A stretch of DNA of 64,000 nucleotides from Alteromonadaceae bacterium BrNp21-10 (GTDB lineage: Bacteria > Pseudomonadota > Gammaproteobacteria > Enterobacterales > Alteromonadaceae): positions 124,001-188,000 of the forward strand of contig JAUHQD010000006.1 of the NCBI GenBank assembly GCA_030418115.1, in the 5' to 3' direction. The translations under genes were made by a program, and so were the position numbers. The notes beneath the pieces are model-generated. The model saw only the letters and a list, made by a program, of their open reading frames with translations. It searched no databases and was not told the DNA's origin. Positions 30,975-39,774 of this stretch are shown piece after piece (the stretch's first letter is position 1; each line of letters begins with the position of its first letter).

Positions 30975-31766
30975 ATGTTACAGCTATCTCAACGAACAGT
31001 TCGGGTTGTTGATTGCCTAAATGAGGGCAGCGATGCTCATAGTTACATCCTAGAGCCCTTTAACTTTATTCCGGTTGATACGGTAAATATTGGTCAGTTT
31101 TTTCAGTTGGATTTGCCGGGGGGGGCACAATCTAAATTTGTTTATACAGTGTTGCCTCAACGTAATGGCCATTTCAAATTGCTATGTGCTAACGGTGATA
31201 AACGTCTGCAATACAAACTCAAAAAAGGCATGATACTTGGCTACGCCGGCCCGTTTGGGCGAGGTTGGCCCGTTGATAAATTAATAGGTGCAGAGGTGTT
31301 AATTGTGGCCGGTGATGCAGGATTGGCGCCGGTGGCATCGGTGATTGACTTTCTTATTGCTCAAGGTCAGCAAGACAATACGACGGTAATCTATGGCAGT
31401 CAATCCAGTACCATGCAGATTTTATCCAAGGAGCGCGAGTACTGGCGCAGCAAGTTATTGCTGTATGAGACTGTAGAAGCGACTGGGGAGCAACTGGCAC
31501 AAGGTTCGCCGGCCGAATTTATTAGCACCCTGTTGGCTGACCATGATAGGCAACCACAAATTGTACTGACCTGTGGTTCTGATAGTTTAATGATTGCGGT
31601 TGCTGATTTGTGTAGAAGTTTGGTGATTGGCAGCAGTAATATTTGGTTGTTAAAAGAAACCCTAATGCAGTTGCCTGTTTGTGGTTGTGCTAGCCACCGT
31701 TATTCCCCGGGAAATGCCAGCCAATACGATCCTATTCGATGTTATGAGCAGCTTTTTTCGCACTAA
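30975..31766 (+). CDS. Ferredoxin reductase-like protein with altered Fe-S region
   Basis: This 263-residue cytosolic protein has the FNR/PyrK-type reductase layout: a beta-barrel flavin domain (about 1-105) and a nucleotide domain with VLIVAGDAGLAPVASVIDFL near residue 109. The usual RxYS flavin motif is not recognisable. The C-terminal segment has CGC and one more Cys (LPVCGCASH ... IRCYEQ), where relatives have four cluster cysteines; only three remain. It may have lost a 2Fe-2S cluster or use another ligand. An FNR-type site lies upstream and it is divergent from nirK, so an electron-transfer role at low oxygen is plausible but not proven. Confidence 0.7.
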   Translation: MLQLSQRTVRVVDCLNEGSDAHSYILEPFNFIPVDTVNIGQFFQLDLPGGAQSKFVYTVLPQRNGHFKLLCANGDKRLQYKLKKGMILGYAGPFGRGWPVDKLIGAEVLIVAGDAGLAPVASVIDFLIAQGQQDNTTVIYGSQSSTMQILSKEREYWRSKLLLYETVEATGEQLAQGSPAEFISTLLADHDRQPQIVLTCGSDSLMIAVADLCRSLVIGSSNIWLLKETLMQLPVCGCASHRYSPGNASQYDPIRCYEQLFSH

Positions 31767-31874
31767 GTTGTTGCCCTGCTTAAGTAGCGGAAATGCACTG
31801 TGATGATGTGAGATATGGTCTGCCAGAAGGGCTGATATTCGTTTTAAAAATTCACTTGTTTTTTACTCAATAAA

Positions 31875-31888
31875 TTGACTCGGATCAA
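31875..31888 (+). promoter_or_regulatory. FNR-type site upstream of the GNAT gene
   Basis: TTGACTCGGATCAA has one mismatch. A TATTAT element at 31907-31912 follows at near class II spacing, and the ATG is at 31964. Confidence 0.75.
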
Positions 31889-31963
31889 CTTGTATTATTT
31901 GTTGCGTATTATCCTAATGGTTAATTAAACCCGCTATTTAAAACACGCTTAAAGGGTCACATC

Positions 31964-32488
31964 ATGAATATCGCCATGCCAAAACCGCAAGAATGCAATC
32001 TGAATGGAACGCTTATTAATATTCGGCCCATTAGCCCTGAAGATACAAAATTGGAATCTGAATTTGTTCACCAGTTGTCAGCCGAAACCAAACATTATCG
32101 TTTTTTGGGCGGTATAAATGACTTATCGGCCAAGGCGCTACAATACCTTTGCGATGTGGATGGTGAAGAATCTATGGCCTTTGTTGCTACTGTAAATGAG
32201 CAGGGCAAGGAAACCGAGATTGGCGTTAGCCGTTATACCAAAGGCGATGAAAAGGGGTTACACGAAATGGCGGTGACTATTGCCGATAGCTGGCAGGATA
32301 AGGGATTAGATACGTTATTGACCGAGCATTTACTTGATTATGCTCGTTTACATGGTGTTACTAGACTGTATGCCGTGGAATTAAATGACAACTATCATAT
32401 GGCCCATCTGGCTGTTGAACTTGGTATGAGCAAAGCGACCGACCCTGAAGACATTCATCAGGTGATTTATAGTTTAGTGCTTTCCTGA
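31964..32488 (+). CDS. GNAT family acetyltransferase
   Basis: This 174-residue protein has the GNAT fold: an N-terminal RPISPEDTKLESEFV strand-helix and the acetyl-CoA region around DSWQDKGLDTLLTEHLLDYA, in which the usual Q/R-x-x-G-x-G/A loop is QDKGLD. It resembles the acetyltransferase domain that in other bacteria is fused to acyl-CoA synthetase (Pat-like), but it stands alone here. The target is unknown; lysine acetylation of metabolic enzymes is a guess. It has its own FNR-type promoter and precedes uspA. Confidence 0.82.
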   Translation: MNIAMPKPQECNLNGTLINIRPISPEDTKLESEFVHQLSAETKHYRFLGGINDLSAKALQYLCDVDGEESMAFVATVNEQGKETEIGVSRYTKGDEKGLHEMAVTIADSWQDKGLDTLLTEHLLDYARLHGVTRLYAVELNDNYHMAHLAVELGMSKATDPEDIHQVIYSLVLS

Positions 32489-32805
32489 ACCTGTCAGCAA
32501 TGCTAAACATTGCATGGGCCAGCAATCTTTTTATTTTTGCGAAAACCATGTTGTAAACACCTATGTTCTTGACTTAAACATATGTTGTTTCACCCTTCTT
32601 AATTGTTGGTTACTGCCTTGCTTTAACCAAAAGTCACTTCAATTGTCAGCCTGATATTTGTACTAATCAATTTCAACGCTAGCTTGTTATCACCGCCGCT
32701 AATCTTTGTTGTTGTAATTGACTTGGATCAACTTGCGACTGCCAAATTCCATTGTAATGAACCAGTAGGCAAGGTATTCAAATCTGTCAAAAATGGAGAA
32801 AAAAA
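32489..32805. promoter_or_regulatory. Gap upstream of uspA
   Basis: This 317-base region holds the FNR-type site at 32718. A short hairpin, CAGCAATGCTAAACATTGCATGG, follows the GNAT stop around 32495-32518 and may end that transcript weakly. Nothing else is seen. Confidence 0.5.
32718..32731 (+). promoter_or_regulatory. FNR-type site upstream of uspA-glgC
   Basis: TTGACTTGGATCAA has one mismatch. TGTAAT at 32753-32758 is placed as the -10 of a class II FNR promoter; the ATG is at 32806. Confidence 0.8.
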
Positions 32806-33231
32806 ATGAGTAATTATCACAAAGTACTAGTTGCTATTGACCCTTATGGTGAGTATGAACCGGTTATGGAAAGAGCGCTGAAAATGGTGTCTAAACCCGA
32901 ACAAGTCACCCTTATTTATGTGGCTTATCCATTCCGCTATTACGGGCCTTATGGCAGTGATGGTTTTGGTGCTGAAGCCATGGAAGATTGGAAAGCACAG
33001 GCGTTGGAAAAAATGTCTGTTATTGCTACTAAAAAGGGTGTTCCGCTGGCGCAAGTTTATACACCTGAAGGTGATGCTGCCGATGAAATACATCACCGAG
33101 CAAAAGAGCTTGAAGCAGATCTGATCGTTATTGGTACTCATGGTCAACAGGGTCTTAAACTGCTATTAGGATCCACTGCTAATGCAGTTTTACATGGGGT
33201 TAAATGTGATGTACTGGCGGTAAAAGTGTAA
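32806..33231 (+). CDS. Universal stress protein, UspA family
   Basis: This 141-residue single-domain Usp has the ATP-binding loop GTHGQQGLKLLLGSTANAVL near residue 108. The spacing between the second Gly and the GS is eight, one less than the textbook motif, but this variant is seen in other Usp proteins. An acidic residue near the N-terminus (VAIDPYGEYEP) is in the usual place. It is the first gene of an operon with glgC under an FNR-type promoter, similar to the ANR-controlled usp genes of Pseudomonas that aid anaerobic survival. Confidence 0.92.
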   Translation: MSNYHKVLVAIDPYGEYEPVMERALKMVSKPEQVTLIYVAYPFRYYGPYGSDGFGAEAMEDWKAQALEKMSVIATKKGVPLAQVYTPEGDAADEIHHRAKELEADLIVIGTHGQQGLKLLLGSTANAVLHGVKCDVLAVKV

Positions 33232-33274
33232 TGGCTACCGGCGTTAAAACGCAGAGTATCAGGAGGAATTAATT

Positions 33275-34585
33275 ATGGTGATGTCAAGTACACGCAATGT
33301 CAGTCAAATGACTAAAAATTCTTTGGCATTAATCCTCGCTGGTGGGCAGGGAAGTCGCTTATTTGAATTAACTCAAGGTAGAGCCAAACCGGCTCTGCAT
33401 TTTGGCGGTAAGTTTAGGGTCATTGATTTCCCATTGTCCAATTGCATTAATTCGGGTATCCGTAAGATTGGGGTGATCACGCAATATAAAGCGTATTCCC
33501 TTATTCGTCACTTATCTCGAGGATGGAGTCATCTGAACCGTGATCTGGATGAGTATGTTGAATTATTACCGGCGTCCCAACAGTGTTCATCTAGCTGGTA
33601 TCAAGGTACTGCGGATGCGCTGTATCAAAATATTGAGTTTATTCGTAGTCAATGCCCTCAATATGTTGTGGTGTTAGGTGGTGACCATATTTATAAAATG
33701 GATTACGGCAGTATGCTGGCCCAGCATGTTGAGAGCGGTGCCGAGCTGACGGTTTCATGTATTGAAGTGCCATTAAAAGAGGCGGCTGGATCCTTTGGTG
33801 TCGTGGGTGCTAATAACCAAGGGCGTATTCTTTGCTTCAAGGAAAAACCGGACTATCCCTGTATGTTAAGGGATACAACAGGACATACGTTAGCGTCGAT
33901 GGGCAATTATGTTTTCAATACCGATTTCTTGCTGGAGCAGCTGGAAAAAGATGCTGCTAATGCGGATTCGTCCCACGACCTTGGTAAGGATATTATTCCG
34001 GCATTGATTAAAACTGCCAAGGTGTTTGCTTATCGGTATCGTGATGAGAATAGTAATGGTGTACCTTATTGGCGCGATGTTGGTACCTTGGATTCATTTT
34101 GGCAGGCGAATATGGATTTGGTGGCATTGTCACCTAAGTTAAATATTTATGATGACGGCTGGCCAATCTGGACCTATCAGAAACAATCGCCACCGGCTAA
34201 ATTTGTGTTCAATGATGATGGTCGTCGCGGCAATGCGGTTAACTCTATGATATCCGGGGGCTGTATTGTATCTGGTGCGAGTATTATCGACTCGTTACTG
34301 TTTACCGATGTCAGAGTTAATTCTTATAGTGATATTAGCGAGTCTGTGGTGTTACCCAGAGTAGAGATTGGTCGTAACGTTTCCATCAAACGGGCGATTA
34401 TCGACAGTGATTGTAAAATTCCGCCAGGAATGCAAATAGGTTTTGATCCCCGCTATGATCAACAACGTGGGTTCAGAGTGACTGAAAACGGCGTGGTACT
34501 GGTCACTCAGAGCATGTTAAATAGGTTGAAGAAGCTGAATATCGACAGTCCTTGTCAACATAGTCTTATCAGGCAATCTGCCTGA
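33275..34585 (+). CDS. glgC: Glucose-1-phosphate adenylyltransferase
   Basis: GlgC makes ADP-glucose for glycogen synthesis from ATP and glucose 1-phosphate. The 436-residue protein has the N-terminal nucleotidyltransferase motif [22 protein letters not shown], the signature [30 protein letters not shown] and the C-terminal left-handed beta helix. It has a strong AGGAGG ribosome site. It stands 43 bases after uspA without other glg genes, so this copy is separated from the usual glgBX/glgA cluster and appears to be driven by the low-oxygen promoter. That link is inference. Confidence 0.96.
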   Translation: MVMSSTRNVSQMTKNSLALILAGGQGSRLFELTQGRAKPALHFGGKFRVIDFPLSNCINSGIRKIGVITQYKAYSLIRHLSRGWSHLNRDLDEYVELLPASQQCSSSWYQGTADALYQNIEFIRSQCPQYVVVLGGDHIYKMDYGSMLAQHVESGAELTVSCIEVPLKEAAGSFGVVGANNQGRILCFKEKPDYPCMLRDTTGHTLASMGNYVFNTDFLLEQLEKDAANADSSHDLGKDIIPALIKTAKVFAYRYRDENSNGVPYWRDVGTLDSFWQANMDLVALSPKLNIYDDGWPIWTYQKQSPPAKFVFNDDGRRGNAVNSMISGGCIVSGASIIDSLLFTDVRVNSYSDISESVVLPRVEIGRNVSIKRAIIDSDCKIPPGMQIGFDPRYDQQRGFRVTENGVVLVTQSMLNRLKKLNIDSPCQHSLIRQSA

Positions 34586-34589
34586 TAAG
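34565..34589 (+). terminator. Strong hairpin at the end of glgC
   Basis: An 11-base perfect stem, CTTATCAGGCA / TGCCTGATAAG, has a three-base loop. It contains the glgC stop codon. There is no T tract, so it is an RNA hairpin that may stabilise the 3' end or stop polymerase poorly. Confidence 0.65.
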
Positions 34590-34609
34590 AGTCGTAATAT
34601 AGGCTCTAA

Positions 34610-35047
34610 TTATGAACTAGGGTCGGTTAAGGGCAAGTCCTGCTGTTTTTCAAATTGGTTTAGAGCTTCTAGCGCTTCGCATCCATATACCATGGATGGA
34701 CCTCCTCCCATCATAATAGCGACACTTATACATTCGATTATTTCCTGACGATTGGCTCCGGCAGATAGTGCATCATGAACGTGAAAGGCAATACAACCAT
34801 CACAACGCACTGTAATTGCAATACCTAAGGCAATAAGTTCTTTGGTTTTGGTATCTAGCGCGCCTTCGGACACCGCTGCGACATGCAAGGCACCGAAACC
34901 CGCCATGGCTTCCGGCATTTCTTTAATTAATTGGCTACTCAAGGTCTGTAGCTTGTTGTATTTGTCTATATGTTTTTGGTTGGTTATTGGGTCAGTATTT
35001 GGAGTGCTATTTGAAGTGGAATTGGTATTAGTCATTTTATTTACCAT
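34610..35047 (-). CDS. AhpD-like carboxymuconolactone decarboxylase family protein
   Basis: This 145-residue protein has the alpha-helical AhpD fold. The active-site CxxC is in RCDGCIAFHVHDAL, with the downstream His of the proton relay. AhpD-type proteins act as thiol peroxidases or thiol-disulfide reductants. The first 25 residues are a low-complexity Asn/Ser/Thr tail. It is divergent from the MBL RNase gene, and a single FNR-type site between them could serve both. Confidence 0.85.
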   Translation of the reverse strand: MVNKMTNTNSTSNSTPNTDPITNQKHIDKYNKLQTLSSQLIKEMPEAMAGFGALHVAAVSEGALDTKTKELIALGIAITVRCDGCIAFHVHDALSAGANRQEIIECISVAIMMGGGPSMVYGCEALEALNQFEKQQDLPLTDPSS

Positions 35048-35104
35048 TGGTCAGTTGCTGCTTAATTGGATATGCACTGTAAATGACTAACGGCAGGGTA
35101 ATAG

Positions 35105-35118
35105 TTGACGCAGATCAA
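35105..35118 (+). promoter_or_regulatory. FNR-type site between the AhpD-like and MBL RNase genes
   Basis: TTGACGCAGATCAA has one mismatch and is identical to the site at 22643. TATGGT at 35135-35140 is a possible -10 for the plus-strand gene. Confidence 0.75.
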
Positions 35119-35176
35119 CTTCATTTAATTTTGCTATGGTTTAGTGACGTAACAGATCACGTTAACAGGAAAATAC

Positions 35177-36580
35177 ATGGCCACAGTAAAATTTTTAGGT
35201 GCAGCGCAGGAAGTAACAGGTTCTTGTCATATGATTGAATCACCTGAACTCGGGCGAGTTCTGCTTGATTGCGGCATGCATCAAGGCGGTAAAGCGGCGA
35301 AGCGTTTACCCAAAGAATATTTTGAATTCGCACCAGCCAGCATCAAGGCCGTAGTGTTATCCCATGCCCATCTGGATCATAGTGGTATGTTACCTAAACT
35401 GGTGCATGAGGGGTTTAGCGGTGTTATTCATGCCACCCAAGCCACTGCCGAGTTGTTGGAAGTGATGTTGCTGGATTCAGTGAATATTTATTTAAGTGAT
35501 TTGGAAAGAAGCAATCGTCGCAGAGCTCGCAAGGGTAAAAAGCCCCTTGAACCCGCTTACACTGAAAAGGATGTGCTGAAGGTTTTAAAATTATGTCAAC
35601 CTCATGCTTATGGTGCCATTTTTGATGTGGCAGCTAACGCCACTGTTACCTTCCATGATGCTGGGCATATACTCGGTTCCGCTATTGTAGAATTTTGCAT
35701 TCAGGAAAAAGGCAAATCTAAAACGTTGGTTTTTTCTGGGGATTTGGGTAATAAAAGTGCGGTATTGATGAATGATCCAACGGTATTAACTAAGGCCGAC
35801 ATTGTACTGATGGAAGGGACTTATGGTGACCGCAACCATCGGCCTATTGAAGATACCATTGAGCAATTACGAACCGTTATCAAAGACACCGAACAACGTG
35901 GTGGCAATATTATGATCCCTGCCTTTGCGGTAGGGCGCACACAAGAAGTCTTGTTCTATCTGGGCCAGTTATATCACCAAGGAGAGCTTAAAAATTGGCA
36001 GGTGATTCTCGATAGCCCCATGGCTATTGAGGTAAGTAAGGTTTATGACCACTGGTTTAATCAGCTCGATAAACAAGAGCTTAACCAAGTTAGTCCATTA
36101 GCTCGTTCCGTATTAAAAGATTTTATTCCACAGTTGTTACTAACTGCATCGCCGCAAGATTCAATGGCAATCAATAAAATCAATAAAGGTGCGTTAATTA
36201 TTGCCGGTAGTGGTATGTGTACTGGCGGGCGTATTCGTCATCATTTCAAACAACGTATTTGGGATTCTCGCAATACTATTATATTTTGTGGATTCCAGGC
36301 CCAAGGTACGCTGGGGCGTATTCTGGTTGATGGGCAGAAACATATTAAGATCTTCGGTGAAGATTATTTGGTTAAGGCCAATATAGAAACATTGGGCGGT
36401 TTTTCAGCTCATGCCGGGCAAGCAGAATTAATGGAGTGGGTCGCAAACTTTAAGGGCTCTCCACGCATTATGTTAGTTCACGGTGAGTCGATTGCTCTTG
36501 ATGTGCTGTCCCACAAATTGTGGACAGATAAAAATATTGAGGCGGAAGTAGCAATACAAAACCAATGTATTGCTTTCTAG
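35177..36580 (+). CDS. MBL-fold beta-CASP ribonuclease
   Basis: This 467-residue protein belongs to the metallo-beta-lactamase family with an RNA-specificity (beta-CASP) domain, like bacterial homologues of CPSF-73. Metal ligands include the HAHLDH motif near residue 60, the Asp in VFSGDLG, and the later His residues. The beta-CASP domain covers about 200-400 with IPAFAVGRTQE, and GSGMCTGGRI and GFQAQGTLGR follow. Related proteins have endo- or exoribonuclease activity. An FNR-type promoter suggests RNA turnover during low oxygen, which is unusual. Confidence 0.93.
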   Translation: MATVKFLGAAQEVTGSCHMIESPELGRVLLDCGMHQGGKAAKRLPKEYFEFAPASIKAVVLSHAHLDHSGMLPKLVHEGFSGVIHATQATAELLEVMLLDSVNIYLSDLERSNRRRARKGKKPLEPAYTEKDVLKVLKLCQPHAYGAIFDVAANATVTFHDAGHILGSAIVEFCIQEKGKSKTLVFSGDLGNKSAVLMNDPTVLTKADIVLMEGTYGDRNHRPIEDTIEQLRTVIKDTEQRGGNIMIPAFAVGRTQEVLFYLGQLYHQGELKNWQVILDSPMAIEVSKVYDHWFNQLDKQELNQVSPLARSVLKDFIPQLLLTASPQDSMAINKINKGALIIAGSGMCTGGRIRHHFKQRIWDSRNTIIFCGFQAQGTLGRILVDGQKHIKIFGEDYLVKANIETLGGFSAHAGQAELMEWVANFKGSPRIMLVHGESIALDVLSHKLWTDKNIEAEVAIQNQCIAF

Positions 36581-36661
36581 CCTTTTAGTTTGTCCGTGAA
36601 CATGTCGTTTATATTGCTATGGAACCTACTAGGCAAGGCAATTGTTCACGGCAAACAGTGC

Positions 36662-36961
36662 TTAAATAAAACGCTGTAATTGTGCCGTTAGTTGGGCATT
36701 TTCCCGTTGTAACTGATCTTTTTGCCTTAACAGGTCAATGACCATACAAACGGCGACCCAGTCAATTTCAAGATCCAGATATAAGCGTATGGCTTTTTTC
36801 AGCCAATGGACACTGTTGGTATCAAAGATCCAGTCATTGGCATTGTTACCATCAATGGGTTGCACAATGCCAAATTCTACTACTGAGGTAACCACTTCAG
36901 GATTGATATATTCAACGGTATACAATTCCCTAACGGTAATTTGGAAGGTCGCTTCAGTCAT
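36662..36961 (-). CDS. cbpM: Chaperone modulator CbpM
   Basis: CbpM binds the J domain of CbpA and inhibits its cochaperone and DNA-binding activity. This 99-residue protein has a MerR-like helical N-terminus and a C-terminal coiled coil ending RENAQLTAQLQRFI. The start at 36961 is one base after the cbpA stop, so the pair is coupled; an upstream in-frame ATG at 37039 lies inside cbpA and is rejected. The convergent MBL RNase gene is about 80 bases away. Confidence 0.92.
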   Translation of the reverse strand: MTEATFQITVRELYTVEYINPEVVTSVVEFGIVQPIDGNNANDWIFDTNSVHWLKKAIRLYLDLEIDWVAVCMVIDLLRQKDQLQRENAQLTAQLQRFI

Positions 36962-36962
36962 G

Positions 36963-37913
36963 TTAGCTGCTCCATTCTGTTCTGGGATTAAAGTCGGTTG
37001 TGTCGGCCAATTGTTGCCACAATTTGTTGGTGTCTTCATTGTTAGTTTGCGGCATGACTATTTTCAACACGACGAGCAAGTCACCGGTTACTGTCTTGTT
37101 CTTCAAACCTTTACCTTTGATCCGCAATTTTTGTCCTGCTTGACTATTAGGCGCTACCGTTAAATTGATTTTTCCGGTTAATGTAGGCACGGTGACTTTG
37201 GCACCTAGCGCGGCTTCCCAAGGGGTAACTGGCAACGTTAGGATGAGGTTGTGTCCTTCTACATCGAAAAGTGGGTGGGGAACCAGTCTTATATGCAGAT
37301 AAATATCACCATTTGCCCCTTTTCCTTGTCCCGGTCCTGCTTGACCTTTGAGGCGGATGCGCTCGCCGTCAGATACGCCCATAGGAATTTTGACATTCAG
37401 GGTTTTATTGATGTGCTTGATTTGCTGCCCTTCATACACAGGAATACTGTATTCAATTTTTCTAGTATGTTGGGCTAGGGTATCTTCTAAAAATATAGGT
37501 ACCTCAATCTCGGCATCTTGGCCTTTGAATGAGAAGCCATCATTACTGCTAGATTGATGGGATTGATTGAAGCCGCCGCCAAAGACAGAGTTAAAAAAAT
37601 CGGAAAAATCCTGGCCGGACGCTCCTCTGGATGAACCATTGAAACCAGCGCTTTGTTGCCAACCGGGAGGGGGCTCAAAACCGTCATTTGAGGCACCACC
37701 GTGACGTCGTAACTCATCATATTCAGCCCGGCGCTCGGTGTCTTTTAATACTTCATAGGCTTCAGCCACTTCCTTGAACTTATCTTCAGCGCCTTTATCC
37801 GGGTTCATATCCGGATGATAGGTAAGGGCAAGTTTTCGATAGGCTTTTTTGATGTCCTTCAGGCCAGCATCTTCTCTGACCCCCAAGATATCGTAATAGT
37901 CTTTAAATTCCAT
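36963..37913 (-). CDS. cbpA: DnaJ-like cochaperone CbpA
   Basis: CbpA is a DnaK cochaperone that also binds curved DNA. The 316-residue protein has a J domain with HPD at 33-35, a Gly/Phe-rich linker (about 75-125), and two C-terminal substrate-binding beta domains without a zinc finger, as in CbpA. The family length is 306 in E. coli. It forms an operon with cbpM. A perfect FNR-type site lies about 200 bases upstream, next to the end of the LysR gene. Confidence 0.95.
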   Translation of the reverse strand: MEFKDYYDILGVREDAGLKDIKKAYRKLALTYHPDMNPDKGAEDKFKEVAEAYEVLKDTERRAEYDELRRHGGASNDGFEPPPGWQQSAGFNGSSRGASGQDFSDFFNSVFGGGFNQSHQSSSNDGFSFKGQDAEIEVPIFLEDTLAQHTRKIEYSIPVYEGQQIKHINKTLNVKIPMGVSDGERIRLKGQAGPGQGKGANGDIYLHIRLVPHPLFDVEGHNLILTLPVTPWEAALGAKVTVPTLTGKINLTVAPNSQAGQKLRIKGKGLKNKTVTGDLLVVLKIVMPQTNNEDTNKLWQQLADTTDFNPRTEWSS

Positions 37914-38110
37914 CTATTTACCTTTCAATTAAATCACTACAAAAACCGATTATAACCATAGCAGTATTCACCGATGTTAGGTGAGGATTAACAAGCGACT
38001 GGGTTGTTTCGTCTGAAATCAGAGTCACTGGATAATATTGCTCTCTGCGTACTCAGATTGTCATTTTATTCAGCAAAATACTGCAATTTTTGTATTCTTC
38101 GTCAGGGGAA

Positions 38111-38124
38111 TTGATGCGGATCAA
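38111..38124 (-). promoter_or_regulatory. Perfect FNR-type site upstream of cbpA-cbpM
   Basis: TTGATGCGGATCAA matches all ten specified bases. A TATTTT -10-like element follows on the minus strand at near class II spacing. It abuts the LysR stop codon at 38128. Confidence 0.8.
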
Positions 38125-38127
38125 GTT

Positions 38128-39000
38128 TCAACTGAGAAAGGCAAGCAGTGCCGATTTAATAAACTTACTTCTATTAGTCAGCGGTGAGCGTCGATTAAAG
38201 CATAAGTAAAGGCTTTCACAGGTTGATGATTGCAGTTTGTGTACCCTAATTAGGTGCTGTGCGGTGAAGGCTTTAGCCGCGTATAAAGGTAACACGGTAA
38301 AACCCAAGCCCTTACTAACAGGAGTCAGAATTAAACTAATTTGGTTTGAAAAGCCTTTATGGGGTAATTGCTCAATATGTTCAAATTCAGCAAAGTTTTC
38401 GCTAAGTAGTAATTGCCCATGATGAGCTGCATCGGGGTGTGAAATAAATCCCAGCTCAATTAATGTCTGCCATTCTATCGACTGAATATCCCTTGGGGTG
38501 ATTAACACTAAAGGCTCATCGGTAATTTTAATACTCGTTAGACTATCAATTTGACTCAACTGGGTTATCAAACCCATATCAATTTTGCGGTTGACGAGAT
38601 CCCGTTCAATGTCTTTATTGGGAGCAAAGTTATAGTCGATGACTAAGGCCGGGTGAGCTTGTTGGATATCAAGTAAGTGTGGGTAAAGTTTCAACCCCAC
38701 ACTACCCGGCGAGGAGATCTTCACACAGCCAACATGTTCGTTGTCTTGCCTAATTATTTTCTCTAATTCTTCGCTCGCATTTAATAGTTCTAGACCTTTT
38801 TTAAACAGTTGCTGACCCGCGTCGGTTAACGAGAATGATTTTCCGTCTCGAATTAATAAGGGGGTATCCAACTGCTGCTCTAATTTTTTGATGTGTTGGC
38901 TTACTCCTGATTGGGTCATAAATAGTTTTTCAGCGGTTTGGGTGAAATGGCCAACCTCAACCAAGGTGCAAAATGTTGTTAACCAAATGGGATTTATCAT
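38128..39000 (-). CDS. LysR family transcriptional regulator
   Basis: This 290-residue LysR regulator has an N-terminal helix-turn-helix (GHFTQTAEKLFMTQSGVSQHIKKLE, about 17-41) and an effector-binding domain from about residue 90. It is divergent from the VOC gene with about 95 bases between the starts, and probably controls it. The ligand is unknown. Confidence 0.92.
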   Translation of the reverse strand: MINPIWLTTFCTLVEVGHFTQTAEKLFMTQSGVSQHIKKLEQQLDTPLLIRDGKSFSLTDAGQQLFKKGLELLNASEELEKIIRQDNEHVGCVKISSPGSVGLKLYPHLLDIQQAHPALVIDYNFAPNKDIERDLVNRKIDMGLITQLSQIDSLTSIKITDEPLVLITPRDIQSIEWQTLIELGFISHPDAAHHGQLLLSENFAEFEHIEQLPHKGFSNQISLILTPVSKGLGFTVLPLYAAKAFTAQHLIRVHKLQSSTCESLYLCFNRRSPLTNRSKFIKSALLAFLS

Positions 39001-39096
39001 TACAGAATGTACTCAATATAATAATTAATGATAATTTTATGTTCTTTTTTAACGGGAGTAAAATTTCATCATCAATTACAAACTAGGAGCAAATAA

Positions 39097-39597
39097 ATGA
39101 GTAGTGCATATCCAAGAACATTTTCCCACATTGGCATCTCGGTGCCGGATTTACAGCAGGCGGTAAAGTTTTATACCGAAGTGTTGGGTTGGTATTTGAT
39201 TATGGAACCTACAGAAATCACCGAAGATAACAGCCCGATCGGTGAAATGTGTACCGATGTTTTCGGCGCTAATTGGCAGAAATTTAAAATAGCTCACTTA
39301 TCAACCGGTGATCGTATTGGCGTAGAGTTGTTTGAGTTTAAAAATCAACAGCAACCGGACAATAACTTTGAGTACTGGAAAACCGGTGTGTTTCACTTTT
39401 GCGTTCAAGACCCTAATTTGGAAGAACTGGTGGAAGCCATTGTGGCAGCCGGTGGTAAAAAACGTATGCCAGCCCCCCGCTACTATTATCCCGGAGAAAA
39501 GCCTTATCGCATGATTTACATGGAAGACCCGTTCGGTAACATTCTGGAAATATATAGCCATAGTTACGAATTAACCTATGCTGCAGGTGCCTACTAA
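39097..39597 (+). CDS. VOC (glyoxalase/dioxygenase fold) family protein
   Basis: This 166-residue protein has two vicinal-oxygen-chelate modules. The likely metal ligands are His11 (SHIGISV), the Glu in VELFEF, the His in FHFCVQDP, and the Glu in FGNILEIYSH. It looks like a lactoylglutathione lyase or related isomerase, but the substrate is not clear. Tight divergence from the LysR gene suggests induced expression, for example by an electrophile. Confidence 0.85.
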   Translation: MSSAYPRTFSHIGISVPDLQQAVKFYTEVLGWYLIMEPTEITEDNSPIGEMCTDVFGANWQKFKIAHLSTGDRIGVELFEFKNQQQPDNNFEYWKTGVFHFCVQDPNLEELVEAIVAAGGKKRMPAPRYYYPGEKPYRMIYMEDPFGNILEIYSHSYELTYAAGAY

Positions 39598-39774
39598 CTC
39601 GGCAACAAATTGAATTCATTTGGTCTTGAGGTGGTTATTTGTAGATGCCACCTCGTCTTTGCCGAAGGTAGTATTTGGGGGAATTAAGTATCCGAAATAA
39701 ATAATCTGCTGATGTATCAATATCACGATGATGAAGGATAAAATACAGTCATTAAATCCAATTATCGTTGAACA

